A stretch of 64,000 bases of DNA from Paenibacillus sp. UNC499MF (GTDB lineage: Bacteria > Bacillota > Bacilli > Paenibacillales > NBRC-103111). The stretch spans positions 62,001 to 126,000 of the forward strand of contig NZ_FNVF01000004.1 of the NCBI RefSeq assembly GCF_900107975.1, written 5' to 3'. The notes beneath the pieces are model-generated. The model was not told the origin of the DNA. It searched no databases and saw nothing but the letters and a program-made list of their open reading frames with translations. A program made the position numbers and the translations under genes. Shown one piece after another: positions 1 through 8,039 of this stretch (position 1 is its first letter; the number at the start of each line of letters is the position of its first letter).

Positions 1-100
1 AAGAGCTGATTAAAAGGCTTTAAAGGACAACCCTCGAAGTGAGGTCAGTTAGCAATAAAACATGATGATAGTGGAAAAATATCAATGATGTAACCCAAAT

Positions 101-131
101 AAACCACTCCATTCCCGGAAGTGGTTTGTTT
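101..131 (+). terminator. Possible terminator of a gene off the left edge
   Basis: An 8-bp inverted repeat (AAACCACT / AGTGGTTT) with an 11-nt loop is followed by GTTTGTTTG. The T tract is interrupted, so termination is only plausible. No confident coding sequence is visible in bases 1-100; a short open tail ending in TAA at 22-24 could be the end of an upstream gene. Confidence 0.35.
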
Positions 132-257
132 GAATTCCCAACTGCACTAATAATGTATTCAATGCGACGCAGGACGTTGCCGCCATCTTCCCCCAATTAT
201 AGGCAGTTTGATGATACAATAACGGGACAAGATTACGGCGAATACGGAGGGATGCGC

Positions 258-1118
258 ATGGAAAATAATCCGAGTCGAAACAAAGAGAACTCTCTTTCTC
301 ATTCCGAAGAGAAGCAAGAACATGAGAATGACCACCCATATGCAGACGAGGAGTGGGACTTTGAGTCGGAAGAGGAGGACGACGACGGGGGTTCATCGGC
401 CAACCGACGGAAGTGGATCAGAAATACGGTCATATTTCTGCTCGTTGCCGGTCTAGTCGGAAATATATTGGCCTTCTGGCCGCAAATCTACAACATGAAG
501 ACGCTCCCGCTCTTGTTCGGGTCGAGGGAATTATCCAGCCAAGCTGAAATCCAAAGCTATAAAGAAGCGGTTGTTACAGTCAGCACGGACAACGGCAAGG
601 GCACCGGATTTCACATTAACGGCGGCTATATTGTGACCAACTACCACGTCATCGAAGATAACCGCTATATTATAGTGAAATTCCCGGGGCAAAGTCAGAG
701 TTATAAAGCGGAGCTGTCGGGCAGTGATCCCGATCTGGATATCGCCATACTGAAGGCGGACATCGGGGATCAACGGCTGCCGTTTATTGAAGTCGAGCGA
801 GACAACAAACAGTGGGAGCCTGATGAACAAATCTACGTGATCGGCAATCCGCTTCATCTCACGCAAATCGCCATCAAAGGGGCTATTATCGGCTTGGTCC
901 CGATCCAAGGCCGTCAGACGCCGGTCATGGCCCTCGATGCGCCGGTCTATAACGGCAATAGCGGCTCTCCCGTTATTAACAAGCGTGGCAAAGCCATCGC
1001 CGTTGTATTCGCTACTGCCGGTGTCGAGCATCAAGACCAAATGATAGAGGCCGGTTTGGCCGTACCGATTGCCGACATGGAGACCCTGCTGCGAACTTCG
1101 CTGCCGCCAGTAGAATAA
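258..1118 (+). CDS. Membrane-anchored trypsin-like serine protease (HtrA/DegP-like, no PDZ)
   Basis: Predicted 286-residue S1C-type serine protease acting outside the membrane. Residues 1-53 are very acidic and hydrophilic, about 56-75 form one transmembrane anchor, and the protease core spans about 100-285. The triad is visible: His130 in TNYHVIED, Asp161 in DLDIAIL and Ser235 in GNSGSPV. Family HtrA proteins usually carry a PDZ domain after the protease; here the chain stops after the core, so regulation by PDZ is absent. The ATG at 258 was chosen because GGAGGG lies 6 bases upstream; an in-frame ATG at 252 is too close to it, and an open extension to 126 lacks a ribosome binding site. By family knowledge such enzymes degrade or signal misfolded envelope proteins; the substrate is not evident here. 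Confidence 0.85.
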   Translation: MENNPSRNKENSLSHSEEKQEHENDHPYADEEWDFESEEEDDDGGSSANRRKWIRNTVIFLLVAGLVGNILAFWPQIYNMKTLPLLFGSRELSSQAEIQSYKEAVVTVSTDNGKGTGFHINGGYIVTNYHVIEDNRYIIVKFPGQSQSYKAELSGSDPDLDIAILKADIGDQRLPFIEVERDNKQWEPDEQIYVIGNPLHLTQIAIKGAIIGLVPIQGRQTPVMALDAPVYNGNSGSPVINKRGKAIAVVFATAGVEHQDQMIEAGLAVPIADMETLLRTSLPPVE

Positions 1119-1163
1119 AAACTTTAATAGTTTCGATATCTTGCTAAAGTAAGGGTGATAGCC

Positions 1164-2738
1164 ATGAGCGTAATACGTTTGGAGAACGTCACGAAGAAGT
1201 ATGAAGGGTCCATGATCTTTCGCGATATTTATTTTCGAGTTATGCAAGGGGAACGTATCGGCCTGATCGGACGAAACGGTGCCGGCAAGTCGACGGTATT
1301 TAAGCTCATTATGGGCAAAGAGGAGCCGACTTCCGGCAGAGTAGAAATAAATCCTCAGTTGAAAATCGGATATTTCTCTCAATTCTCGGAATTGAGCGGA
1401 AGCCTGTCTGTTCAGCAAGAACTGGAAATGTGCTTCGAGCAGGTTGTCCTTATCGAACGAGAGCTACTAGAGGTAGGAGATAAGCTGGGTTTGGTTACAG
1501 ACAATAACGAAATGGAGGGGCTGCTAGCGAGGCAGGCGGAGTTATTCGAGCAAATGGATCATCTCGATGGCTGGAACGTGTCCGTCGAGATTAACACAGT
1601 GCTCATGAAGCTAGGGTTCAACGACAGATCTCGCAATCAGCCGATCGATGAGTTGTCCGGGGGATGGCGTAACCGTGCGGCGCTCGCGAAGTTACTAATC
1701 GAGCTGCCCGATGTCGTTCTGCTCGACGAGCCTACGAATTACTTGGATATGGAAGGCATTGCATGGCTGGAGCAGTGGCTGTACCGGTTCAAGGGAGCCA
1801 TGATTCTGGTGTCGCATGACCGGCAATTCATCGATAAGGTCGTCACGCGTACGATCGAGATCGAGAATTATCATTTTCAGGAATACGAAGGCAACTACAC
1901 CGATTACGTCCGTAAGAAGAAGATGCGCAAGAAGGAGCTGGACCGTCAGTTCGAATGGGAGGAAGAGCTGCTGCTCATGGAGTCTGAGGCGATCGACGAC
2001 CGCGCGAGCAGGAAATCCGCTTCCAAGGACCGTCTCTCACGGAAGCTGGCGGATAACAAGAAGCGGATCGAGCCGCATCCCGTTAACGTACTGATTACCG
2101 ATATTTACGAGAGGCTGCGTTTCCCGGATAAGCTATGCGAAGTGAAGAAGATCGGACAGACCTACGAGGGCAGGCAGATCTTCGAGAACGTTAGCTTCGA
2201 TATTCAGAAGGAAGATCGCTTGGTCATCGCGGGGCCGAACGGAAGCGGGAAGTCCACGCTCATCAAGACGCTTACCGGGGCGGAGAAGCCGGAGTCGGGA
2301 GAGGTTATCTGGGAGAAGGGCGTTAGCTACGCCTACTTCAACCGGATGTGGGAGGAGCTTGATCCCAAGGATACCGTTAGCCACGCGGTGAATACGTATG
2401 GATTGGGGCTGGACGCCCCGCGCAAAAAGGTGGCCAAATTTCTATCGATGCTGCAATTCTCGGAGGCGGATCTGAGCAAGGAGATCGGCAATCTGTCCGG
2501 CGGACAGAAGGCTCGGGTGGCGCTGGCCAAGTGTCTTCTATCGGGTTCGGCGGTTATCATCTTGGACGAGCCTACCAACCATCTGGATCTCATGAGTATT
2601 CAGGTCATGGAGCAAGCTCTAATCCATTTTCCCGGCGCCGTCATTACGGTCAGTCATGATCGCTTCTTCATCGATAAGATAGGGACGAAAATGCTGACCT
2701 TCGATCCGGTGACGGGAGTGACCGAACAAAGTCTATAA
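1164..2738 (+). CDS. ABC-F family ATPase (two ABC domains, no membrane segment)
   Basis: About 524 residues with two ATP-binding cassettes and no transmembrane domain, the hallmark of ABC-F proteins, which act on ribosomes (translation factors or antibiotic protection). Walker A motifs are GRNGAGKS and GPNGSGKS; Walker B motifs are VVLLDEPTNYLD and VIILDEPTNHLD; signatures are LSGGWRNR and LSGGQKAR. A charged interdomain linker (about residues 240-300, rich in K/R/E) matches the P-site tRNA interaction motif region. The ATG at 1164 follows AAGGGTGAT with short spacing; a GTG at 1155 overlaps that ribosome binding site. The first signature has Trp and Asn where most members have Gln and Lys. 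Whether it is a housekeeping or a resistance ABC-F cannot be decided from sequence alone. Confidence 0.88.
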   Translation: MSVIRLENVTKKYEGSMIFRDIYFRVMQGERIGLIGRNGAGKSTVFKLIMGKEEPTSGRVEINPQLKIGYFSQFSELSGSLSVQQELEMCFEQVVLIERELLEVGDKLGLVTDNNEMEGLLARQAELFEQMDHLDGWNVSVEINTVLMKLGFNDRSRNQPIDELSGGWRNRAALAKLLIELPDVVLLDEPTNYLDMEGIAWLEQWLYRFKGAMILVSHDRQFIDKVVTRTIEIENYHFQEYEGNYTDYVRKKKMRKKELDRQFEWEEELLLMESEAIDDRASRKSASKDRLSRKLADNKKRIEPHPVNVLITDIYERLRFPDKLCEVKKIGQTYEGRQIFENVSFDIQKEDRLVIAGPNGSGKSTLIKTLTGAEKPESGEVIWEKGVSYAYFNRMWEELDPKDTVSHAVNTYGLGLDAPRKKVAKFLSMLQFSEADLSKEIGNLSGGQKARVALAKCLLSGSAVIILDEPTNHLDLMSIQVMEQALIHFPGAVITVSHDRFFIDKIGTKMLTFDPVTGVTEQSL

Positions 2739-2779
2739 GGGAGAATGATTCTCTCGATACCTCTCAACCTTACTCTTCA

Positions 2780-2902
2780 TTATGAGGCTGACGCTTTAGC
2801 TCTCTTTAAGTAGGGAAGCAATGAAATTAAGCCCAAGATCGCCAGAATAAAACCGACCCATAACGGAGAGTCGAGCCCGAATCCGCTGTCGATGGTCAGT
2901 CC
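2780..2902 (-). pseudogene. 3' remnant of an MFS transporter gene
   Basis: Read on the minus strand, the 39 codons before a TAA encode a peptide containing DSGFGLDSPLWVGFILAI, then GLISLLPYLKRAKA and a stop. This has the look of the last transmembrane helix and basic tail of an MFS drug/sugar exporter (AraJ/YdhP style). An in-frame stop lies directly upstream and no other transporter sequence is present, so only the tail survives. It lies just downstream of two YobU-like genes on the same strand and may once have belonged to that operon; that is inference. Confidence 0.6.
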
Positions 2903-2932
2903 TCAAATAGGTGGTATACACTTGCCATCCTA

Positions 2933-3409
2933 TTATTTTTTAACCACGGGGACCCAAAATTCTCCATAGAAAGTGCCGTTACCGTTTTCTTTGCGATAAG
3001 TCGCATTTGGACCGCCGATGTAAGCATAGTCAGTGATTTGTGCCAAGACTTCGCCAAAAGCGCGGTAAGTCAGCTGATCAAACAAAGTTTCCTTTTCGCC
3101 GGTTCCTGCGAGCACGATGTACTCGCTTTCCGGAAATTCGATGATACGTGTTGCGTCAGCCACCGATTTGCTGGCTTCTACCGCGAAATAATTCCACGGT
3201 CTGCCTTGATAAACCTCATTGACGGACCATTCGCGATTATCTTTTGCGGCCGCCTTGAGCTTATCAAAACGTCCGTCGGCCTTGAGTCCTGCCCAAAACG
3301 CTGCTTTTTCCTTTTGCAGAGCTGGGGCGTCTTGAAAATTCGATTGAAGTGAAAAACCATAAGCGGTCAATGTAAATGATTTTTTGTGTTCAACTGTGTA
3401 ATTTGCCAT
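2933..3409 (-). CDS. Effector-binding (AraC_E_bind/GyrI-like) domain protein, YobU-like
   Basis: 158 residues made of a single stand-alone effector-binding domain of the GyrI/AraC_E_bind type, without any DNA-binding domain. It is clearly paralogous to the gene directly upstream: both contain an ALxxEITDYxYxGxxNxTF-like pattern and end in a GxFYGExW motif. The start has AAAGGAGG 6 bases upstream. The two genes are 22 bp apart and co-oriented, so an operon is likely. In B. subtilis a gene of this type (yobU) sits next to a WYL-type regulator (yobV), and the same pairing occurs here with the divergent gene at 4073. Such domains bind small hydrophobic or cationic ligands; the ligand here is unknown. 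Confidence 0.75.
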   Translation of the reverse strand: MANYTVEHKKSFTLTAYGFSLQSNFQDAPALQKEKAAFWAGLKADGRFDKLKAAAKDNREWSVNEVYQGRPWNYFAVEASKSVADATRIIEFPESEYIVLAGTGEKETLFDQLTYRAFGEVLAQITDYAYIGGPNATYRKENGNGTFYGEFWVPVVKK

Positions 3410-3431
3410 GAGAGACCTCCTTTGACTGAGA

Positions 3432-3911
3432 TTAGTCTACTACTTTTTTTACACGAAGCCACATTTCTCCGTAGAATTTACCGTCTTCAATTGCTTTGAC
3501 GAATGTCGAGTTACCTGGACCAACGTATTTGTAGTCCGTGATTTCTTGCAGCAGGCCACCGAAAACTTTGCCTGTTATTTCGTCAGCAAGGCGGTCTTTG
3601 TCAGAGCCTGCGCTAGGCACCACGAGGTAATCCCCAGCGAGGAAGTCGAGGACGACCGCGTCTTCCACGTCGTATGCACCCTTCACGCCGAAGCCGCGCC
3701 AGGCTTTGCCGTCGATAACGTAGTTGATTTGAGATTCCTGCCCGTCAGCGAGTGCGAGAAGTTTGGCAAGCTTGCCGTTTTCAGTGATTTCAGCTTTTTT
3801 CGCCGCAGTTTTGGCGGCATTACCTGCCCAGTCGTTGTAGTCCTCAAGTGAAACACCGAAAGCAGTCATTTTGTAGTTTTCCGAGATGGTTTGGATGGAG
3901 TAGGTAGACAT
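3432..3911 (-). CDS. Effector-binding (AraC_E_bind/GyrI-like) domain protein, YobU-like paralogue
   Basis: 159 residues, same fold family as the downstream neighbour. It shares a YKMTAFGVSLEDYN-like N-terminus (LTAYGFSLQSNF in the partner) and the GKFYGEMWLRV end. The ATG at 3911 was chosen because GGAGAG lies 8 bases upstream; an open N-terminal extension to 4040 is hydrophobic, would cover the promoter, and is not conserved in the paralogue. It is the first gene of the pair and is divergent from the WYL regulator across a 161-bp intergenic region containing TGATAC repeats. It probably works as a ligand-binding partner or sensor in that regulatory unit. Confidence 0.75.
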   Translation of the reverse strand: MSTYSIQTISENYKMTAFGVSLEDYNDWAGNAAKTAAKKAEITENGKLAKLLALADGQESQINYVIDGKAWRGFGVKGAYDVEDAVVLDFLAGDYLVVPSAGSDKDRLADEITGKVFGGLLQEITDYKYVGPGNSTFVKAIEDGKFYGEMWLRVKKVVD

Positions 3912-3945
3912 TTTAATCTCTCCTTTAGGGTCATATCTTACAAGA

Positions 3946-3971
3946 TTGATACTATTCGCTAAATGTATCAA
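3946..3971. promoter_or_regulatory. Candidate operator: TTGATAC-N12-GTATCAA
   Basis: A perfect 7-bp inverted repeat lies in the divergent region between the YobU-like pair and the WYL regulator. A further TGATAC copy is found at 4058-4063 next to the regulator start. Arm spacing and position suit a dimeric repressor acting on the leftward promoter. Binding is inferred. Confidence 0.4.
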
Positions 3972-4072
3972 AAAATGAAACCTTTTGTCCGATATCAAAA
4001 AGTAGTGCAAAAACAGAATCAAAACCAGAACCAAAATCATTATGGATGCTACAATTCTGATACAATAAAATC

Positions 4073-5068
4073 ATGAAAAAGATAGAACGAGTGAACCTGA
4101 TCATGCGCTTCATCAATAACCGCGCGCATTTCACGATTGCAGAGATTCAGCGTGAGTTCAAGATTTCCCGCGCGACGGCGATTCGCGACATTAACGAGAT
4201 TCAGGCGATGGGTTTTCCGCTGACGACCGAGCTTGGGCGCGGGGGTGGATACAATGTCCTGCAAAATCAGTATCTGTCCGCTGTCCGTTTCACACCGGAA
4301 GAGCTGAAAGCGATATTTATCAGCTTTATCGCTTCGAAAAACTCGCAGTTGCCCTATTTGCAAAATCGCCGTTCCATCACTGAAAAACTCATCGGCATCG
4401 CTTCGCAAACCCAGCACGACGAGTTGATCGAGCTGAATAATATCTTGCTTTTTGAAAATACAAATCCTGCTAATCCGAATCTGTTGGAACTCGATGACGC
4501 GGCGCCTGCGGAGTTGAACCAGTTGATTTCGCTTGCTGCGCGGGATAAGCACTTGCGTTTGACTTATGAGCCGAGTCCTGGGTGGCCACAGTTAATGGAC
4601 GTTTTTTTGATTCATATTTTTAATTCAAACGCTCATTGGCTGGTTGAGGTTTATGATCTTGATACCGACGAGTTTCGTTATCTGCCCGTTGAGATGCTGC
4701 GGGATTCGGCAATTTCTAAGCAGGAGATGAAGCGGTCTGAGCAAGAGATTTTAAGCAAAAAACGGCTTGATGCACGTGAATCCAATCTGGTTGTAAAGCT
4801 TGATACGACTGGAGTTCAGCGCTTTAAGCGCTTGCATCCGCCGGGGATTATTTTGTCCTTTACGGGGATGTTCCAGTCGAGTGGGATTTTCAATGTTCAA
4901 CTGAATGTGACCGATGTTGAGGCGCTAGAGTATTACGCGGATTGGCTTTTGTTTTTGGGGAAAGGAGTCGAGTATGAACGGATTCCTGATGAACTGCGTT
5001 TGATTTTGGAAGAGCGGTTAAGGGGAAGTGCGGACACTTTAACAAAATACACGCTAGGCACAAGTTAA
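4073..5068 (+). CDS. HTH-WYL domain transcriptional regulator (YobV/YafY-like)
   Basis: 331 residues. Residues 1-60 form a winged helix (HTH_11 type; FKISRATAIRDINEI is the recognition helix) and a GRGGGYNV wing; the rest is a WYL-type ligand-binding region with its extension. It belongs to the DeoR-like WYL regulators and is divergent from two YobU-like effector-binding genes, matching the yobU-yobV arrangement of B. subtilis. There is no Shine-Dalgarno sequence; instead TACAAT ends only 6 bases before the ATG, so the mRNA may be leaderless. The TGATAC motif next to the start and the inverted repeat at 3946-3971 suggest autoregulation. The effector is unknown. Confidence 0.8.
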   Translation: MKKIERVNLIMRFINNRAHFTIAEIQREFKISRATAIRDINEIQAMGFPLTTELGRGGGYNVLQNQYLSAVRFTPEELKAIFISFIASKNSQLPYLQNRRSITEKLIGIASQTQHDELIELNNILLFENTNPANPNLLELDDAAPAELNQLISLAARDKHLRLTYEPSPGWPQLMDVFLIHIFNSNAHWLVEVYDLDTDEFRYLPVEMLRDSAISKQEMKRSEQEILSKKRLDARESNLVVKLDTTGVQRFKRLHPPGIILSFTGMFQSSGIFNVQLNVTDVEALEYYADWLLFLGKGVEYERIPDELRLILEERLRGSADTLTKYTLGTS

Positions 5069-5095
5069 GGCTATCCTGCTGCAGGATGGCCTTAA
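5065..5095. terminator. Bidirectional hairpin between convergent genes
   Basis: A 14-bp stem (TTAAGGCTATCCTG / CAGGATGGCCTTAA, one G-T pair) with a CTG loop starts in the stop codon of the WYL regulator. The T tract after it is weak (CAATTATATTTT). It separates that gene from the convergent TPR gene. Confidence 0.6.
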
Positions 5096-5214
5096 CAATT
5101 ATATTTTAGTAGGCGGAACTTTCAAGCTTAAAATTTGGGTTGATGTCAAATTCCGCTGGCCTCTTCTTATCTGCCTTTCGCAAGAGGCAGAATTCGGAAT
5201 GGTAAACCTGAATT

Positions 5215-5637
5215 TCATATCTCTATGTTTGTCTCCAAAAACTCAAGATACTTGGGGTCGTCTTCCATAAAAATTTCAATACCGGCACCCATGTAAGCCC
5301 GGGTTAACTCATCAGCTGCCTTTTCAAAGTTTTCCAGTTCGTAATATAACTGCCCCAACCGAAGATGAATATACGGATTCCCCAACCCGTTCGGACACTG
5401 CACGGCATTAAAAAAGCACTTGAAGGCCTTATCGTAATTCTTCAAACGATAGTGGACATCCCCAATAGCTGCATATATCCAGGTAGCGGCCTCCCATTCT
5501 TGATGATTTTCAGGCAATAAACGGAGGGCGGCCATATAATTTTGCTTGGCGGCGTCAAAATCGCCTGTCTTCACTAAATCATCGCCTTGTTTACATAGAG
5601 CCCTAATTGCGGAATAAGTGGAATCTGGGAGCTGCAA
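5215..5637 (-). CDS. Small tetratricopeptide-repeat protein
   Basis: 140 residues, almost entirely TPR helices: about three repeats, with patterns such as DDLVKTGDFDAAKQNYMAAL, AAIGDVHYRLKNYDKAFKCF and LRLGQLYYELENFEKAADEL. There is no signal peptide or other domain, so it is probably a cytosolic protein-binding scaffold. The start is TTG at 5637 with AGGAGA 7 bases upstream. Similar small TPR proteins are often found among toxin-immunity gene clusters in Bacillales; the location near several short orphan genes is compatible with that but does not prove it. Confidence 0.8.
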   Translation of the reverse strand: MQLPDSTYSAIRALCKQGDDLVKTGDFDAAKQNYMAALRLLPENHQEWEAATWIYAAIGDVHYRLKNYDKAFKCFFNAVQCPNGLGNPYIHLRLGQLYYELENFEKAADELTRAYMGAGIEIFMEDDPKYLEFLETNIEI

Positions 5638-6015
5638 CGTGATCTCTCCTGTTCTATTGATTGATTGGATAAACGAATGCGTTCGGCACAGTCTTTGACT
5701 TCAGGCAAACAATCCCATAGTTGTAACAAGGGGATTGTCAATTGCTAGAATTTCTGCAGGACTAAATAAGCCCCTGTTGATGGAATTGATTGGATCTGTA
5801 GCTCGGAGCATTTGCCCTCGGTCTGGTAAGGGATATTGGCAGGGAAATTAGATGCAGCCTGGCACTCGACATTTGTCGAAACTCATGAATGTCCCTTATG
5901 TTTGTAAGTCCATAATATGGGATTATTATACACCTTCCATGATATAATGTACCGCATACAGCACTGCTCGTCATCACCAACCAGCCGCTTTACATTGGAA
6001 AGGCAAAATGCGCTT
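5638..6015. other. Non-coding stretch without recognisable gene
   Basis: No open frame with a ribosome binding site was found. A TATAAT at 5943-5948 could be a -10 element of the decayed gene that follows, but no good -35 sequence is present. Confidence 0.4.
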
Positions 6016-6226
6016 CGCAGAGCTTTGCTATGGCGGGACATTTATCGAAATGATACCGAACGAAAATAGGGGACCTGGAAATAGCCGGCCGAACCATTGA
6101 CGCGATGAAAGCCGTTTACACCGAACTCGGATACGAAGTAGTTGAGCTTCCGCATTGCACAGCATCGAAGACCAAGCCGAATACATCCGGTTGAGCATAC
6201 GCTGGCGAAGAATGATGAAGTGTTAG
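6016..6226 (+). pseudogene. Decayed AAA_28 (NadR/TTD14-like) ATPase, C-terminal part
   Basis: Three forward frames read in turn give pieces of one C-terminal region. Bases 6016-6066 give LLWRDIYRNDTERK before a TAG, 6072 onward gives DLEIAGRTIDAMKAVYTELG then YEVVELPHC, and 6161 onward gives SIEDQAEYIRLSI. This order is typical of P-loop proteins annotated AAA_28, whose C-termini read W-x-x-I-Y-x-x-D-x-E-R-K and then xYxxLGYExVELP. At least two frameshifts and stops separate the pieces, and the P-loop half is missing. It is therefore a dead remnant. Family knowledge places such proteins as nucleotide or phosphotransfer ATPases. Confidence 0.6.
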
Positions 6227-6338
6227 GCATTAGCAATGAAATGTAAGTAGAATGGTACGGGATCAAAAAGTGAGCATCGGATTAAGGGGAAACGGGAACG
6301 GTAGTTCCAATATACTGAAAAAAGAGGGGAAATGTAGC

Positions 6339-6692
6339 ATGGGGGTTTCTGTTTATTACACTTGTATGAGAAATCATAACCTTACCAGCAGTGAGGAGCA
6401 AGAGATAACAGCCATCATTGATAAATACAATGCGGGTTTTGAAATGAAGGATATTGGAGAAACATTTTGTGTTTATGACTATGATCAGGATGAACCAACC
6501 GTGATCTTTGCAGGATCGACAAAGCTGCCCTCTTCAGATGATTTTGAAGTGATATTGAATGCGCTGTATTATTGGTTGACCTGTTTGACGTATATTAGAA
6601 GAAGTATTTCTAAGGGGGATTGGCATGTTCATCTAGATGATACAGATGCCATTTGGGATGAAGAAACGGGTTGGCAAATGCCACAATATTAG
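6339..6692 (+). CDS. Unrecognised small acidic protein
   Basis: 117 residues, acidic and soluble, with no signal peptide. It starts MGVSVYYTCMRNHNLTSSEE and ends with an acidic stretch DDTDAIWDEETGWQMPQY. The ATG at 6339 has GAGGGG about 9 bases upstream; an open extension to 6252 has no ribosome binding site. The composition (D/E/Y/W rich, about 120 residues) and the two unrelated short co-directional genes that follow resemble an immunity-type gene array, but no named family was recognised. Confidence 0.6.
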   Translation: MGVSVYYTCMRNHNLTSSEEQEITAIIDKYNAGFEMKDIGETFCVYDYDQDEPTVIFAGSTKLPSSDDFEVILNALYYWLTCLTYIRRSISKGDWHVHLDDTDAIWDEETGWQMPQY

Positions 6693-6828
6693 TACTCTTA
6701 TTCCCAACAAAGTAATGGAGGGATCTTATTTAGGTACCGTTAGAAAAGGAGGATTCTATAATTCTCCTGCATGATTTGATTAAGTTGAATTTATAGCTTT
6801 GAGATAAAAGAGGAAAAAGGAGCTTTAA

Positions 6829-7395
6829 ATGATCTGCAAATTTACAGAAGTGCTGAATGATCTGATAGACTATTTCATTCTCGGGGATATTTTGCTGCTG
6901 GAGAGCTGGAAACAGTCCAATCATCTTTCGGACAACTTAGCCATGGAGTTTACAACAAACGAAAGCGGCGATCATGCCGTGCTTGATGGTATCGTACTTC
7001 CAATGGCAGGGATTGAAAACTATCCCTATACAATTATATTTAATCTTTCTGGTGATACACCGGAGTTGTTGAGATCAGATAGCCATTTACAATTTAGACG
7101 TGGTGGTTATTCGCTTAAAGTTGAAAACAACATACTGATGCTGTTTACTTGGCGAATACTAGAACAATTCACTAACGAGAGAGTCAACGCTTTACTTAAT
7201 CATTACCGGCAATACAAAAAGCCGATGATTGAAATTGAAAACGGCTGGTACAGCATAGAAGTATTGGGTGGAGAAACGTTGCAGGATTCATATTATGAAC
7301 CCACATTTGAGTTTGTTTTGCAAAAGACAGAAAGGAAAGGGACAGCGGAAATTGACATCAATTTAGATTTTAAGATTGAAAGTACCACCTACTAA
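6829..7395 (+). CDS. Unrecognised 188-residue cytosolic protein
   Basis: Starts at ATG 6829 with AAAGGAG 7 bases upstream. The chain alternates beta-rich segments (GYSLKVENNILMLFTWRIL; ENGWYSIEVLGGETL; FEFVLQKTE; EIDINLDFKIES), suggesting a beta-sandwich or barrel with few helices. It is acidic, with no signal peptide or membrane segment. It lies between two other short unrecognised genes on the same strand. An immunity or accessory role is only a guess from context. Confidence 0.6.
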   Translation: MICKFTEVLNDLIDYFILGDILLLESWKQSNHLSDNLAMEFTTNESGDHAVLDGIVLPMAGIENYPYTIIFNLSGDTPELLRSDSHLQFRRGGYSLKVENNILMLFTWRILEQFTNERVNALLNHYRQYKKPMIEIENGWYSIEVLGGETLQDSYYEPTFEFVLQKTERKGTAEIDINLDFKIESTTY

Positions 7396-7485
7396 ATAGA
7401 AAGTTTGCCAGCCCTCGCATCGGTAAAGCATTTAAGGGACGATCTTCATAAGGTAGACTATTCTGGAGATAAGGGAGCACGTGGT

Positions 7486-7893
7486 ATGCTTAAACGGGTA
7501 TTGGATAAAGAGAAAGATATCATTCGGGCGTTCGCAAAAGAGATTGTTGACTCCATCGCAGATGGACGATATGAGGAAATTGCTCAAAAAGTTGATGATA
7601 TGCAGGATTGGGACGTTGAGCTATTAAAAGAGGTCATCGAGAGTTTTAAGGAAGATAATGAGTTGGGGCAGATCGATAGGTTTGATGTAGAATGTACCTT
7701 TAGGCCTGTTTATAAAGACGGCAGTGTTTATCAACAAGAATCCTTCTATTACTTTAACGATGGAAGCGGAATTGCTTACGAATATGCATTGACGACAAAT
7801 GGCGAACCCAATGATTTGACTTTGAGTTTTGAGTTTCACTTTGAGGGTGACTCTCTGAGAGTCATTTTTAACAGTGGGATTACTGTACTTTAA
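7486..7893 (+). CDS. Unrecognised small protein
   Basis: 135 residues from ATG 7486, which has AAGGGAG 8 bases upstream. The frame is open further back to a TTG at 7405 that lacks a clear ribosome binding site. The N-terminal half is helical and charged (MLKRVLDKEKDIIRAFAKEI, then WDVELLKEVIESFKEDN), the C-terminal half beta-rich and acidic (FYYFNDGSGIAYEYALTT; LSFEFHFEGDSLRVIF). Such helix-plus-sheet acidic proteins are common among DUF immunity families; no specific family was identified. The gene is separated from the convergent spore-coat operon by a bidirectional terminator. Confidence 0.6.
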   Translation: MLKRVLDKEKDIIRAFAKEIVDSIADGRYEEIAQKVDDMQDWDVELLKEVIESFKEDNELGQIDRFDVECTFRPVYKDGSVYQQESFYYFNDGSGIAYEYALTTNGEPNDLTLSFEFHFEGDSLRVIFNSGITVL

Positions 7894-7986
7894 TGACATC
7901 GTATTTTATATGAAAAATATTGTTTTGGGTCAACCCAATTGAATTCGGGGAACATTTTATTCTACAGAGTCTTCGGCTAAAATCAA

Positions 7987-8021
7987 AAAACGCGCCTGAA
8001 CCAGGGTGGTTTGCGCGTTTT
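7987..8021 (-). terminator. Bidirectional terminator, end of the spore-coat operon
   Basis: AAAACGCGC pairs with GCGCGTTTT, with an inner AACCA/TGGTT helix. The flanking A run reads as a T run on the minus strand, so it best serves the leftward yra-type operon. Confidence 0.75.
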
Positions 8022-8039
8022 GTTGGGACGAATACGGTG

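Noticed and set aside
531-1418. Minus-strand open frame across the protease and ABC-F genes
   Set aside because: It spans two recognised plus-strand genes and their intergenic region and has no recognisable content.
3911-4040. Longer N-terminus for the YobU-like gene at 3432
   Set aside because: The extension is hydrophobic, not shared with the paralogue, lacks a ribosome binding site and would cover the promoter region.
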